A stretch of 9,185 nucleotides of DNA from Bacteroidota bacterium (GCA_024280675.1 JAJRPT010000092.1:1-9185), one strand, 5' to 3'; shown: positions 1-7,564, counted from the stretch's first letter. Translations and numbers: made by a program. The notes: generated from the sequence alone by a model not told the origin.

Positions 1-8
1 AAATCTTT

Positions 9-29
9 TGCAAATATACACACTTTGCA
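9..29. repeat. short dyad, possible operator
   Basis: TGCAAA at 9-14 is followed after a 9-nt AT-rich spacer by its reverse complement TTTGCA at 24-29. It lies about 110 bp upstream of the flavin-reductase-like gene. A perfect 6-bp dyad with this spacing could be an operator half-site pair, but six base pairs in AT-rich DNA can arise by chance. No regulator is identified. Confidence 0.25.
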
Positions 30-36
30 CATTTTA

Positions 37-109
37 AACTTGAGCAATGGAAGTATGGGTATAATTAAAAAGTTTGATAATTGCTGAGTGAAACCTTAAC
101 TTGAGCAAT
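37..109 (+). repeat. 12-nt direct repeat AACTTGAGCAAT (two copies)
   Basis: AACTTGAGCAAT occurs at 37-48 and again exactly at 98-109, 61 nt apart, just upstream of the flavin-reductase-like gene. The second copy contains the TTG at 101, which could serve as an upstream start codon for that gene. The repeat is directly visible. Its meaning (regulatory site or duplication remnant) is unknown. Confidence 0.45.
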
Positions 110-136
110 TCAAATAAACATAAACGAAAGAAGCCC

Positions 137-1111
137 ATGCTCACATTAGACCCAGAGCTTGTCGGAAATCAAGAAACATTCAAATACTTGCTTGGTGGAG
201 TTTCGCCAAGACCCATTGCACTGGTCTCAACAATATCAGAACTTGGAGTAAATAATCTTTCACCATTTTCTTTTTTCAATGCCTTTGGTTCCAATCCTCC
301 GGTGCTAGCTTTCTCTGCATCTCGGCGTGGAACCAATAACACAAGCAAAGATACTTATGAAAATCTAATCAGCACCAAAGAATGCGTAATTCACACCGTC
401 AATTATTCAATGCTGGAGCAGATGAATCTTGCTAGCTCTGAATTTGATTCTGATATTGATGAGTTTGTAAAATCTGGATTTACACCCATTGCCTCCGAAC
501 GTGTGAGACCAGTGCGTGTTAAAGAATCACCCATACATTTTGAGTGTGAGCTGATGCAGATGATTGAGCTTGGTGGCTTGCCTGGATCAGGGAATTTAGC
601 AGTTTGCAAAGTAGTTAATATTCACGTCTCCGAAGACGTACTCGATGGCAGAGGTGGGGTAGACCCGAACAAACTTGATGCTATCGGTAGAAACGGAGGA
701 GCTTTTTATACACGGGCTTCGGGCCTTGCACTGTTTGAAGCTCAAAAACCACGTGGTAATGGTATTGGATATGAGGCTTTACCAGAATTTATTAAAAAAT
801 CAAATGTCTACACTGCAAATAACCTTGGGCTATTTGCTATGACAGAAATAATTCCAAGCAATCAAGAAGTGGAAAATTTTATTTCAAGATTAAAAATCAA
901 AGAAGCAAGTGAGGAAACATTTTATATCTACCATAGATTAGGTGATTATAAAAATATGTTCGCATCGGCACTCTTTCTCCAATCTCAGTCAAACGAAAAA
1001 TCCTATTATTTCTTTGAACTGACCGCCATGGCATCACTTATGGCACGTGATTTGGGTTTTGCGTGGAAAGTGGCAATTCATTCAAATTCAACAAGAGCTA
1101 TTCAGAAATAA
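137..1111 (+). CDS. flavin reductase-like domain protein with C-terminal extension
   Basis: The predicted protein has 324 residues from ATG 137. Residues about 1-200 match the flavin-reductase-like FMN-binding split-barrel family. Characteristic stretches are SPRPIALVSTI (23-33), NLSPFSFFNAF (40-50), a NPPVLAFS strand (53-60), TVNYSMLEQMNLAS (87-100) and SPIHFECEL (131-139). In this family such segments bind FMN; members reduce flavin with NAD(P)H or use bound flavin in small-molecule redox reactions, so the substrate cannot be predicted. Residues about 205-245 (GIGYEALPEF, then a VYTANNLG segment) also fit FCB-group homologues as I recall them. Residues about 246-324 form a mixed, probably mostly helical extension that I do not recognise. 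An in-frame TTG at 101 would add a basic 12-residue leader, but family alignment starts at MLTLDPE, so ATG 137 is preferred. No signal peptide is seen, so the protein is likely cytoplasmic. It converges on the fibre genes with a 3-bp gap. Confidence 0.85.
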   Translation: MLTLDPELVGNQETFKYLLGGVSPRPIALVSTISELGVNNLSPFSFFNAFGSNPPVLAFSASRRGTNNTSKDTYENLISTKECVIHTVNYSMLEQMNLASSEFDSDIDEFVKSGFTPIASERVRPVRVKESPIHFECELMQMIELGGLPGSGNLAVCKVVNIHVSEDVLDGRGGVDPNKLDAIGRNGGAFYTRASGLALFEAQKPRGNGIGYEALPEFIKKSNVYTANNLGLFAMTEIIPSNQEVENFISRLKIKEASEETFYIYHRLGDYKNMFASALFLQSQSNEKSYYFFELTAMASLMARDLGFAWKVAIHSNSTRAIQK

Positions 1112-1114
1112 TTA

Positions 1115-3265
1115 CTATTCTATTTTTTTACTAAACAATTTCATTCTTACTTCCAGCTCTTCAAGACTTGTTTTAATATTGCTTTGATTAGATTTTATTT
1201 TATTTAGTCTCTTGGCACCCTCTCTTTGTTTTACCCCAGCACCTTGCACTCCCGCCACAAAAACCGATGACACGTCGTGTGATTTTATAGTCTTGTCATC
1301 GGAAAAAGTCCCGTATTTATCACGCCCAAATAAATTATAAAAATCTTGTGCCATTGGCCCATAATTTCTTTTATCTCTACCAGCAGATTTGTAATTCCAA
1401 GAACTAATTTTGAGTGTTAATAGTTTTGCTAAAACTTTGATTGGGCTGAGCTTAAGAATCTTTTCCTTCATAGATGAGTCCGAGGGGAAAACCCAATCAC
1501 CATTGGCTTGCTCAACGCTTACATGGATGGTGCCACTTGAATGAGTTGAAAAATAAAAGCCACCTGTAAACCTTGCCCCGAACGTATTGTCAGTCCAAAG
1601 CTCATTGAAGTAAGAGGCATTGCCATCGGAGAGATAACACATTCCAAAGTTCCATGCTTGTGGCTGCCGACCTATAACTATTTGGTAATCGTTTCCCACA
1701 TCACACGCCGTGCCACCAGCTAAAGAATAATTATCATTCCCGTTGAAATCATTGTTGTCACCCCAAAGCACCGCACCATAGTCAGAATTATTAAAATCAT
1801 GATTCCTTCCTCCTAAAATAGAGGAATAGTGAGATGTTGAATTGAAATCATTGCGGAAACCTCCAGCCACGGCTGAGTAATCAGAGGAATTTACCGTATT
1901 TTCAAGCCCACCAAATATTGTGGTAAAAGACCCAGACCATATTTCATTTGTCTGACCCCCTCCAACGAATGCTTCATATTGGTTTGCTTCGTTATTCAGC
2001 CCACCAAATATTGCAACTCTATCACCATTGGCACCTATGTCATTGTTACGACCGCTCATCACAGCAGACTCTAATCCAAAAATATCATGGTCTCTACCAG
2101 AGCCAATCATTGAAAAATCGGACTCGCTACCATTCATTTCATTATTATCTCCACCAAACACTGCCGAACCCACCGAACCACTGTTGATATCGTTATTATC
2201 GCCAGCCCCTATAAAACTATAACTTGCCGAACCACTTATGTCATTGTTCTGCCCGCCAACAATAGCAGAGCTAACAGCACCATTGTTAATGTCATTGTCA
2301 TCTCCTCCCAATATCACAGAATAAGAAGCAGAGCCATTTATGTCATTATCGTCTCCACCAACAACGGCCGCACTAGTTGCACCACCGTTAATGTCATTGT
2401 CGTCTCCACCTAATATAACAGAATATGACCCCGAGCCATTTAAATCATTATCATCCCCACCAACTATGCCAGAGCTAACCATAGAGTTATTAATGTCATT
2501 GTTGTCTCCACCATAAATCACAGAGTTGTCGGCACCACCACTATTTATATCGTTATTGTCACCACCACCAATGTAGGCATTATCTGGGCCGTTCCAAATA
2601 TCATTATTGTCCAAATCACCAGCACCAGTGGGGCCAGAGCTAATATCTCCCTGCCAGTTAAAGGACGAAGAGCCATTGGTGAAAAGTCCCTGTTGCGAAT
2701 CTGTCCCGTCGTCTGAGGGCCAGTTGTAGATAGTATTTATTGAACTAGAGAAGTTCCAAATCAATTCACTATAAGTTCCAGACTCTGAGCTGGCAAATAT
2801 TAGGAAGCCATTCGTCCTTTCTCCTCCCGTTCTTTCCGCTCCATAAGCATCAACACTGTAGCTTGGGGAACTTGTTCCAATTCCCGAATGATTATTTGCC
2901 TCGTCCCAAATGAAACTCGAAGATGCGGCAAAGCCAGAGCCATCTTTGACTTGTGCCTCGCCGTCAAGTGTACCAGCCACACTTCCGCCACCAGATGAAG
3001 GGGTGGTAAAAGTAAGTGTACCATTTCCCAGAGTAGATAAAACCTCGCCCGCCGAACCAGATGTTGGAGGAAGTGTGAATGTAAGGCTCCCAGTCATAAT
3101 GGTAGAACTAGAAAGAGTCAGAGAATGCGAGCCATCTGTTTGGGCATTTGTATTGATGATGAGGTTCTGAACGTGGATTTCCTTATAACTCTGTCCACGG
3201 GAAATCTGAGCAATAAACAATATTGCTAACACTAATAAAATATATGTTCTTAAATTATTTTTCAA
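1115..3265 (-). CDS. exported fibre-like protein, 17-residue Asp/Asn-rich repeats, S74 chaperone domain
   Basis: The protein has 716 residues. A signal peptide covers residues 1-24 (basic KNNLR, hydrophobic core, SRG before Gln25). A tail-fibre-like module follows at 25-205, with the GIGTSSPSY motif at 128-136. Residues 230-533 are glycine-rich repeats built on GGDDNDIN, eight of them in strict 17-residue register. A linker with FTGGFYFST at 566-574 leads to a peptidase S74 (intramolecular chaperone) domain from residue 595: Ser595-Asp, Lys600 five residues on, ISSWNY (626-631) and YGPMAQDF (635-642). The tail (about 675-716) is very Lys/Arg-rich. In the S74 family the serine and the lysine at +5 drive self-cleavage just before the serine after trimer folding. 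The start is TTG: an in-frame TAG sits two codons upstream and the next Met is past the signal peptide. The gene overlaps the stop of its upstream paralogue by 11 bp, which suggests coupled translation. No T9SS sorting domain or membrane anchor is seen. Biological role is unknown. Confidence 0.85.
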   Translation of the reverse strand: MKNNLRTYILLVLAILFIAQISRGQSYKEIHVQNLIINTNAQTDGSHSLTLSSSTIMTGSLTFTLPPTSGSAGEVLSTLGNGTLTFTTPSSGGGSVAGTLDGEAQVKDGSGFAASSSFIWDEANNHSGIGTSSPSYSVDAYGAERTGGERTNGFLIFASSESGTYSELIWNFSSSINTIYNWPSDDGTDSQQGLFTNGSSSFNWQGDISSGPTGAGDLDNNDIWNGPDNAYIGGGDNNDINSGGADNSVIYGGDNNDINNSMVSSGIVGGDDNDLNGSGSYSVILGGDDNDINGGATSAAVVGGDDNDINGSASYSVILGGDDNDINNGAVSSAIVGGQNNDISGSASYSFIGAGDNNDINSGSVGSAVFGGDNNEMNGSESDFSMIGSGRDHDIFGLESAVMSGRNNDIGANGDRVAIFGGLNNEANQYEAFVGGGQTNEIWSGSFTTIFGGLENTVNSSDYSAVAGGFRNDFNSTSHYSSILGGRNHDFNNSDYGAVLWGDNNDFNGNDNYSLAGGTACDVGNDYQIVIGRQPQAWNFGMCYLSDGNASYFNELWTDNTFGARFTGGFYFSTHSSGTIHVSVEQANGDWVFPSDSSMKEKILKLSPIKVLAKLLTLKISSWNYKSAGRDKRNYGPMAQDFYNLFGRDKYGTFSDDKTIKSHDVSSVFVAGVQGAGVKQREGAKRLNKIKSNQSNIKTSLEELEVRMKLFSKKIE
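1667..2578 (-). repeat. intragenic tandem repeats, about 51 bp (17 residues)
   Basis: These encode residues 230-533 of the second fibre protein, about 18-19 copies. The pattern is small/Ser-hydrophobic-hydrophobic-hydrophobic-GG-D/N-rich-I/L-N-G/S. Copies with the glycine pair at residues 252, 269, 286, 303, 320, 337, 354 and 371 (about nt 2105-2512) are exactly 17 residues apart. Within residues 265-350 (nt 2216-2473) alternate copies resemble each other more (SVILGGDDNDING against SAIVGG or AAVVGG forms), giving a 34-residue, 102-bp higher-order unit. Copies towards the C-terminal end are degenerate and vary from about 14 to 18 residues. A left-handed beta-roll or beta-helix with one repeat per coil is the likely fold, by analogy with YadA-type heads. 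Confidence 0.85.
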
Positions 3266-5411
3266 GTCTGCCTAATGATTTGCCATTGTTATTGGTTTTT
3301 TCTTTCTCTGCATATTTACGTTCAATTTCGGAAAGTATTTGGCTGAGTTCTTCAATTTTCTTTTTATAATGAGCATTTTCTTCTTGCATTAATTTTATAT
3401 CTTGCTCTTGCTTTTCTATTTTCTTGTAAAGTCCTTGCAAGCCAAGAATACCGATGCTCGTCAAATTATGAGTTGAGATAGTTGTGTCTGTGCCTATAGT
3501 TCCGTATTGGTCACTTCCAAATAATTTGTAAAAATCCTGGGCCATTGGTCCATAATTTCTCAGTCCAGTTTCCCCAAAGCCTTTGTAACTCCATGAAGAA
3601 ATTGGCAACTCAATTAATTTTGAGAATACACCCTCGGCATTAGGGTAGAAGAACATTTCCTTCAAAGAAGAGTCCGATGGGAAAACCCAATCTCCATCAC
3701 TTTCGGTAATTCTTACCTTTGGAGTGCCGCCCGTGGTAGTGAAAAAGTACAGCCCTCCGGTATACCTTGCAACAAATGAATTGTTTGCTTGAGAATTAAT
3801 ATCGGCATCATTTCCATCGGCAAGCACAAATGATCCTGTGTGATCGGCCTTGGCGCGACGACCGAGTGCCACAGCATAATTAACAGTTGCAGAAGAATTT
3901 TGCCCAAATGCCATTGAGTAATTTCCTGAGACTACATTATCAGATCCACCTAAAACTGCAGAGTTGGTACCACTCACAGTATTGCTAGCTCCACCTAGCA
4001 CTGAGGAATAATCTGCTGTTACAGCATTTTCCAAACCGCCTATTATCACACCAAATCGTCCCGTAATAGTATTTTTGCTTCCTCCCCCAATTACAGAATG
4101 CCTGTTTGTAATCAAGTTCGTGTCTCCGGCTCCAATGAAGCAATGGTCATCAGTAATTAAATTCCCAGTTCCCGCACCAATGGCCGATTGAGTAGCATTT
4201 GCACCAATTGTATTACTGTTCCCTGCTAAAATACCTGCATTCTCAGATTCATATATATAATTATTACTTCCCGCTCCAATGAACGACCCGTCTGCATTGG
4301 CCGTAATCGTATTGTCTTGCCCAGCACCGATAACGGCTTGATCGGAATCAATTTGATTGTTTTTTCCAGCACCGATGAATGACTCTGAACCAGTAATAAG
4401 ATTGCCTTCTCCAGCAACAATGGCTGATTCACCACCAGTTATGGTGTTGCTGTTTCCCCCACCGATGAATGATTCGTTGGATGTGATGAGGTTGTTTTCT
4501 CCAGCAACAATGGCCGACTCGCCACCCGAGATGGTATTGTTTTGTCCGCCACCAATAAATGACTGATCGCCATCGGGACCAAGAATAGAGTTTCCACTAC
4601 CAGCCACAATAGCACTCTCATCTGCTCCATCTCCGGTGCTATTGTTGTCCCCTCCGCCAATAAATGAATGATCGGCACTCGCAGTGTTGCTGTTTCCTCC
4701 ACCAATAAATGATTCATTCCCATCTGCTGTATTGTTTGTCCCGCCCCCAGTTCCCTGACCCGAACATCCAAAGCCACCACCAGCATTGCCCGAAGACCAA
4801 GAAAGATTTCCCGTACCATCGGTCACAAGCACCTGCCCATCGGTTCCGTCATCGGCTGGCCAAGTGTATGTCACAGATTGTGTCATATTGGCATGTGGCT
4901 GGAAAACTAATTCATAATCGGTCGCACCTTGTTCTGAATAAAATCTTAACTCGCCATCTTTTCCCTCACCGCCAAGCCGTACACCACCATAAATATCGAG
5001 CGTATAAGACGGAGAACTGGTTCCAATACCAAGGAACTTGTTAGTATTATCCCAAATAAAACTAGAAGATGCCGCAAAGCTTGAGCTATTTTTAAATTGT
5101 ACTTCTCCGTCTAGTGTTCCGGCGGCACTTGCCCCACCAGAGGCGGGAGTGGTAAAAGTTAATGAGCCATCAGTCAGCGTAGACATTACCTGCCCGTCTG
5201 TTCCATAAGCTGGCGGAAAAGAAAATGTCAAGCTAGAACTCATCAAAGTTGAGCTGGAAAGAGTAATAGAATGCGAGCCATCGGTTTCGGCTTGCGAATT
5301 AATTATCAGATTTGTAGAATGGACATCTTTATAGCTTTGGGTAAAAGCAGTTCCAAAACTTAAGACAAGTGACAGTATAATTATTATGAGAAAATTCATA
5401 TTTTTCACCAT
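3255..5411 (-). CDS. exported fibre-like protein, YadA-head-type repeats, S74 chaperone domain
   Basis: The protein has 718 residues and is a tandem paralogue of the gene that follows it. A signal peptide spans residues 1-24 (VKN, then an Ile/Leu-rich core, then AFT before Gln25). The N-terminal module (25-205) has motifs common in phage and bacterial tail-fibre-like proteins: LGIGTSSPSYTLDIYG (127-142) and DDGTDGQVLVTDGTGNLSW (187-205). Residues 233-546 are repeats of about 15 residues (SFIGGGxxNTI, SAIVAGxxNLI) that pass into two canonical 14-residue YadA-head repeats at 499-526. SFVARYTGGLYFF (545-557) links to an S74 intramolecular chaperone domain starting at Ser579, with Lys584 at +5, ISSWSY (606-611) and YGPMAQDF (620-627). 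A heptad-like coiled coil rich in Glu/Lys follows (about 660-704). In this family the C-terminal domain assists trimerisation and then cleaves itself off before the serine. ATG 5411 is chosen because it keeps Lys3 in the signal peptide; ATG 5399 is also possible. It is probably the first gene of a two-gene operon. Function (adhesion or other surface role) is inferred only from architecture. Confidence 0.87.
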   Translation of the reverse strand: MVKNMNFLIIIILSLVLSFGTAFTQSYKDVHSTNLIINSQAETDGSHSITLSSSTLMSSSLTFSFPPAYGTDGQVMSTLTDGSLTFTTPASGGASAAGTLDGEVQFKNSSSFAASSSFIWDNTNKFLGIGTSSPSYTLDIYGGVRLGGEGKDGELRFYSEQGATDYELVFQPHANMTQSVTYTWPADDGTDGQVLVTDGTGNLSWSSGNAGGGFGCSGQGTGGGTNNTADGNESFIGGGNSNTASADHSFIGGGDNNSTGDGADESAIVAGSGNSILGPDGDQSFIGGGQNNTISGGESAIVAGENNLITSNESFIGGGNSNTITGGESAIVAGEGNLITGSESFIGAGKNNQIDSDQAVIGAGQDNTITANADGSFIGAGSNNYIYESENAGILAGNSNTIGANATQSAIGAGTGNLITDDHCFIGAGDTNLITNRHSVIGGGSKNTITGRFGVIIGGLENAVTADYSSVLGGASNTVSGTNSAVLGGSDNVVSGNYSMAFGQNSSATVNYAVALGRRAKADHTGSFVLADGNDADINSQANNSFVARYTGGLYFFTTTGGTPKVRITESDGDWVFPSDSSLKEMFFYPNAEGVFSKLIELPISSWSYKGFGETGLRNYGPMAQDFYKLFGSDQYGTIGTDTTISTHNLTSIGILGLQGLYKKIEKQEQDIKLMQEENAHYKKKIEELSQILSEIERKYAEKEKTNNNGKSLGRLEK
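3774..4715 (-). repeat. intragenic tandem repeats, about 45 bp (15 residues), YadA-head-like
   Basis: These encode residues 233-546 of the first fibre protein, about 20 copies of Ser-Phe/Ala-Ile-Gly/Val-Gly/Ala-Gly-x-x-Asn-x-Ile-Thr. Two forms alternate, SFIGGGxxNTI and SAIVAGxxNLI. Two near-identical 30-residue (90-bp) pairs occupy nt 4383-4562, with their serines at residues 284 and 314 and the next unit starting at 344. Later copies lengthen or shorten slightly. The last two full copies (nt 3834-3917) are 14-residue units of the classic YadA head type (SMAFGxxSSA, AVALGRRAKA). This supports a left-handed beta-roll fold for the whole array. Confidence 0.87.
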
Positions 5412-5777
5412 TAAAAATAATTTTATTTGAATGTTAGAATATTAATAATATTTTAGAACAACAATTTACAAAAAATCAAACTCTTTGCAATGACATTGTC
5501 TTTTGAAAAAGATTATTGAAAGACTATTATTAGTTTAATATTTTCAGTTTCTACAATAATGTTTCTAACAATTTCGTACAAATAAACCATTTTATCACTA
5601 AGCAGAAGTACCTATTTTTTACAAAAGTTATCAACACATACTTTTTTTTGCTTATTTCAATAAATTGGCGAGGGTTAATTCGCTAGTTATTTTATAGTTT
5701 AATCAAAATAATGTTTGTTCTATTTTTTTTATGTAAAAATCCTTAAATTGAGTTCTTTTAAAAATTGGAAAACTATA
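5412..5777. promoter_or_regulatory. 366-bp divergent intergenic region
   Basis: This very AT-rich spacer separates the leftward fibre genes from the rightward fhs gene, so it should hold both promoters. It contains T-runs of eight at 5642-5649 and 5723-5730. ATTATTG at 5512-5518 has its reverse complement at 5554-5560. I found no exact Bacteroidota-type TAnnTTTG element on either strand. TAATGTTTG at 5709-5717 comes close but has one extra base. No convincing small ORF, tRNA or riboswitch was seen. An in-frame TTG at 5715 could extend fhs but is less likely than ATG 5778. The promoter role is inferred from gene orientation. Confidence 0.5.
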
Positions 5778-7505
5778 ATGAAAAATATAATTGATATAGC
5801 TAAGTCTTGTGGACTCAAAGAAGAGGAGTTAATACAATTTGGGACTACAAAGGCAAAAATAAATTTAAATGTGCTAGACCGATTAAAAAACAAAAATAAC
5901 GGCAAGTACATTCTAGTGACGGCAATCACACCAACCCCGCTTGGTGAAGGAAAAACTACAACTACTCTAGGACTAACACAAGCTCTAGGCTCTGTGCATG
6001 GGAAAAATGTCATTGCATGTATTCGCCAACCAAGCATGGCACCGACGTTCAATATCAAGGGCGGTGGAACAGGTGGTGGAAAGAGTCTTGCCGTACCAGT
6101 ACACGAAATCAACCTTGGCCTAACTGGAGATATTCACGCCATTGGAGCCGCACATAATCTTGCAATGGCTGCACTCGACACAAGAATGTGGCACGAAACC
6201 CGGCAAACAGATGAGCAGTTAAAATCCAGAGGAATAGAAAGAAGATTAAACATTAATCCCGAAACAATAATCTGGAATAGAGTCGTAGATGTCTGTGACA
6301 GAAGCCTTAGGGAAATCAGTGTGGGCAACAATGACAACTCGCTAAAGGACGGATCGCCCAGCCCAGTCTTCCCAAGAAAAACTCAGTTTGATTTGACAGT
6401 CGCAAGCGAACTTATGGCAATCCTAGCACTTTCTGTGGATTTACCTGATTTAAGAGAAAGAATTGGCCGTGCGGTCATTGCTCAATCCCATGGGGGAGAA
6501 GCGGTTACACTTGAGGACTTGAAAGTAGCTGGAGCAGTTTCTGCACTTCTTGTAGACGCTCTCAAGCCAACTCTTGTCCAATCTGCCGAAGCTCAGCCGG
6601 TAATAGTGCACACTGGACCGTTTGCCAACATCGCCCACGGGAACTCATCCATCATTGCAGATAAAATTGCACTGAAACTTGCAGATTATGTAGTGACCGA
6701 AGCAGGATTTGCAGCCGACATGGGAATGGAGAAATTCTTCAATATTAAGTGTAGGTATTCGGGCCTGAAGCCAGACCTTGTGGTTTTGGTGGCAACTATT
6801 CGCTCATTAAAATCACACGGCGGTGGTCCGAAGGTTTTACCAGGGCGAATTGATCCAGTTTATACGAGTGAAAACTTAGAATTATTGCAAAAAGGACTTG
6901 CCAACCTCAAAGCCCACATAAGCAATGCAAAGAAATATGGAGTTGAGGTAGTCGTGGCAATCAACCGTTTTGCCAGTGATACCGATAAAGAAATTCAGAT
7001 GACAAGAGATTTTGCCATCGAATGTGGAGCCTTAGATGCAGTTTCTACCACTCATTTTGCCGACGGTGGCAAGGGTGCCGGTGATTTAGCAGAGCTGGTC
7101 ATCAAGGCCTCAGAGATGAAATCAGACTTTAAGTTTTTATACGAGCTAGACTTACCCATAAAGCAAAAAATTGAAATTATCGCAAAAGAGATGTATGGAG
7201 CGGGCGATGTTTCTTATTCAGAAGAAGCTGAACAACAAATAAAAGATTTTACTTCATTAGGATTTTCTGGATTACCGATTTGCATGGTCAAGACTCCTCT
7301 TAGTTTGTCGCATGACCCGAATTTGAAGGGAGTGCCAACTGGATTTACTCTCCCCATTACCGAAGTCAGGGCAAGCGTTGGGGCTGGGTTTATATATCCA
7401 CTAACCGGTTCGATAAGCACAATGCCAGGGCTTGCTACCAAGCCATCATTTATGGACATTGACATTAACACCCAGACGGGTGAAATATTAGGGATTGAGC
7501 ATTAA
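5778..7505 (+). CDS. fhs: formate-tetrahydrofolate ligase
   Basis: The 575-residue protein is close to the usual length of about 555-560. It joins formate to tetrahydrofolate with ATP, giving 10-formyl-THF for purine and other one-carbon pathways; it is cytoplasmic. The P-loop TPTPLGEGKTTTT is at residues 51-63. Further family blocks are RQPSMAPTFNIKGGGTGGG (83-101), INLGLTGDIHAIGAAHN (111-127), HTGPFANIAHGNSS (278-291), VVTEAGFAADMGMEKF (305-320) and the C-terminal GAGFIYPLTGSISTMPGL (535-552). The first block differs from the more usual REPSxGP by Gln for Glu and Ala for Gly. The N-terminus is slightly short compared with many homologues, which often open with an extra DIEIAQ segment. ATG 5778 is chosen; the alternative TTG 5715 would add 21 mainly hydrophobic residues unlike the family. 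GGA lies 9 nt before the ATG. purM follows 59 bp downstream on the same strand. Confidence 0.97.
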   Translation: MKNIIDIAKSCGLKEEELIQFGTTKAKINLNVLDRLKNKNNGKYILVTAITPTPLGEGKTTTTLGLTQALGSVHGKNVIACIRQPSMAPTFNIKGGGTGGGKSLAVPVHEINLGLTGDIHAIGAAHNLAMAALDTRMWHETRQTDEQLKSRGIERRLNINPETIIWNRVVDVCDRSLREISVGNNDNSLKDGSPSPVFPRKTQFDLTVASELMAILALSVDLPDLRERIGRAVIAQSHGGEAVTLEDLKVAGAVSALLVDALKPTLVQSAEAQPVIVHTGPFANIAHGNSSIIADKIALKLADYVVTEAGFAADMGMEKFFNIKCRYSGLKPDLVVLVATIRSLKSHGGGPKVLPGRIDPVYTSENLELLQKGLANLKAHISNAKKYGVEVVVAINRFASDTDKEIQMTRDFAIECGALDAVSTTHFADGGKGAGDLAELVIKASEMKSDFKFLYELDLPIKQKIEIIAKEMYGAGDVSYSEEAEQQIKDFTSLGFSGLPICMVKTPLSLSHDPNLKGVPTGFTLPITEVRASVGAGFIYPLTGSISTMPGLATKPSFMDIDINTQTGEILGIEH

Positions 7506-7564
7506 AAATACTTTTGTAGAACTATATAATACAAACAATATTTAGAACAGAATAAAGAAATAAA

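Noticed and set aside
1115..1486. Type IX secretion C-terminal sorting domain on the fibre proteins
   Set aside because: The C-termini are S74 domains followed by a coiled coil or a basic tail; no beta-sandwich sorting domain is visible.
1948..2222. Open frames on the plus strand opposite the second fibre gene
   Set aside because: They are antisense shadows of the repeat array; their composition (His/Leu/Pro-rich) follows from the complement of the GGDDNDIN codons.
2105..2512. Regular 51-bp periodicity resembling a CRISPR array
   Set aside because: The period is exactly 17 codons in an open frame, there are no unique spacers between identical repeats, and the units translate into a coherent beta-roll repeat.
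4226..4819. Open frames on both strands overlapping the repeats of the first fibre gene
   Set aside because: They are low-complexity shadows of the repetitive coding sequence and have no recognisable family, start context or signal sequence.
1115..5411. Prophage tail-fibre locus
   Set aside because: Both proteins carry signal peptides, and the flanking genes are metabolic or toxin-antitoxin; no phage structural, lysis or integrase genes are present in the window.
5628..5636. TTATCAACA, similar to a DnaA box
   Set aside because: It is a single site with one mismatch to TTATCCACA, with no cluster and no dnaA or other origin genes nearby.
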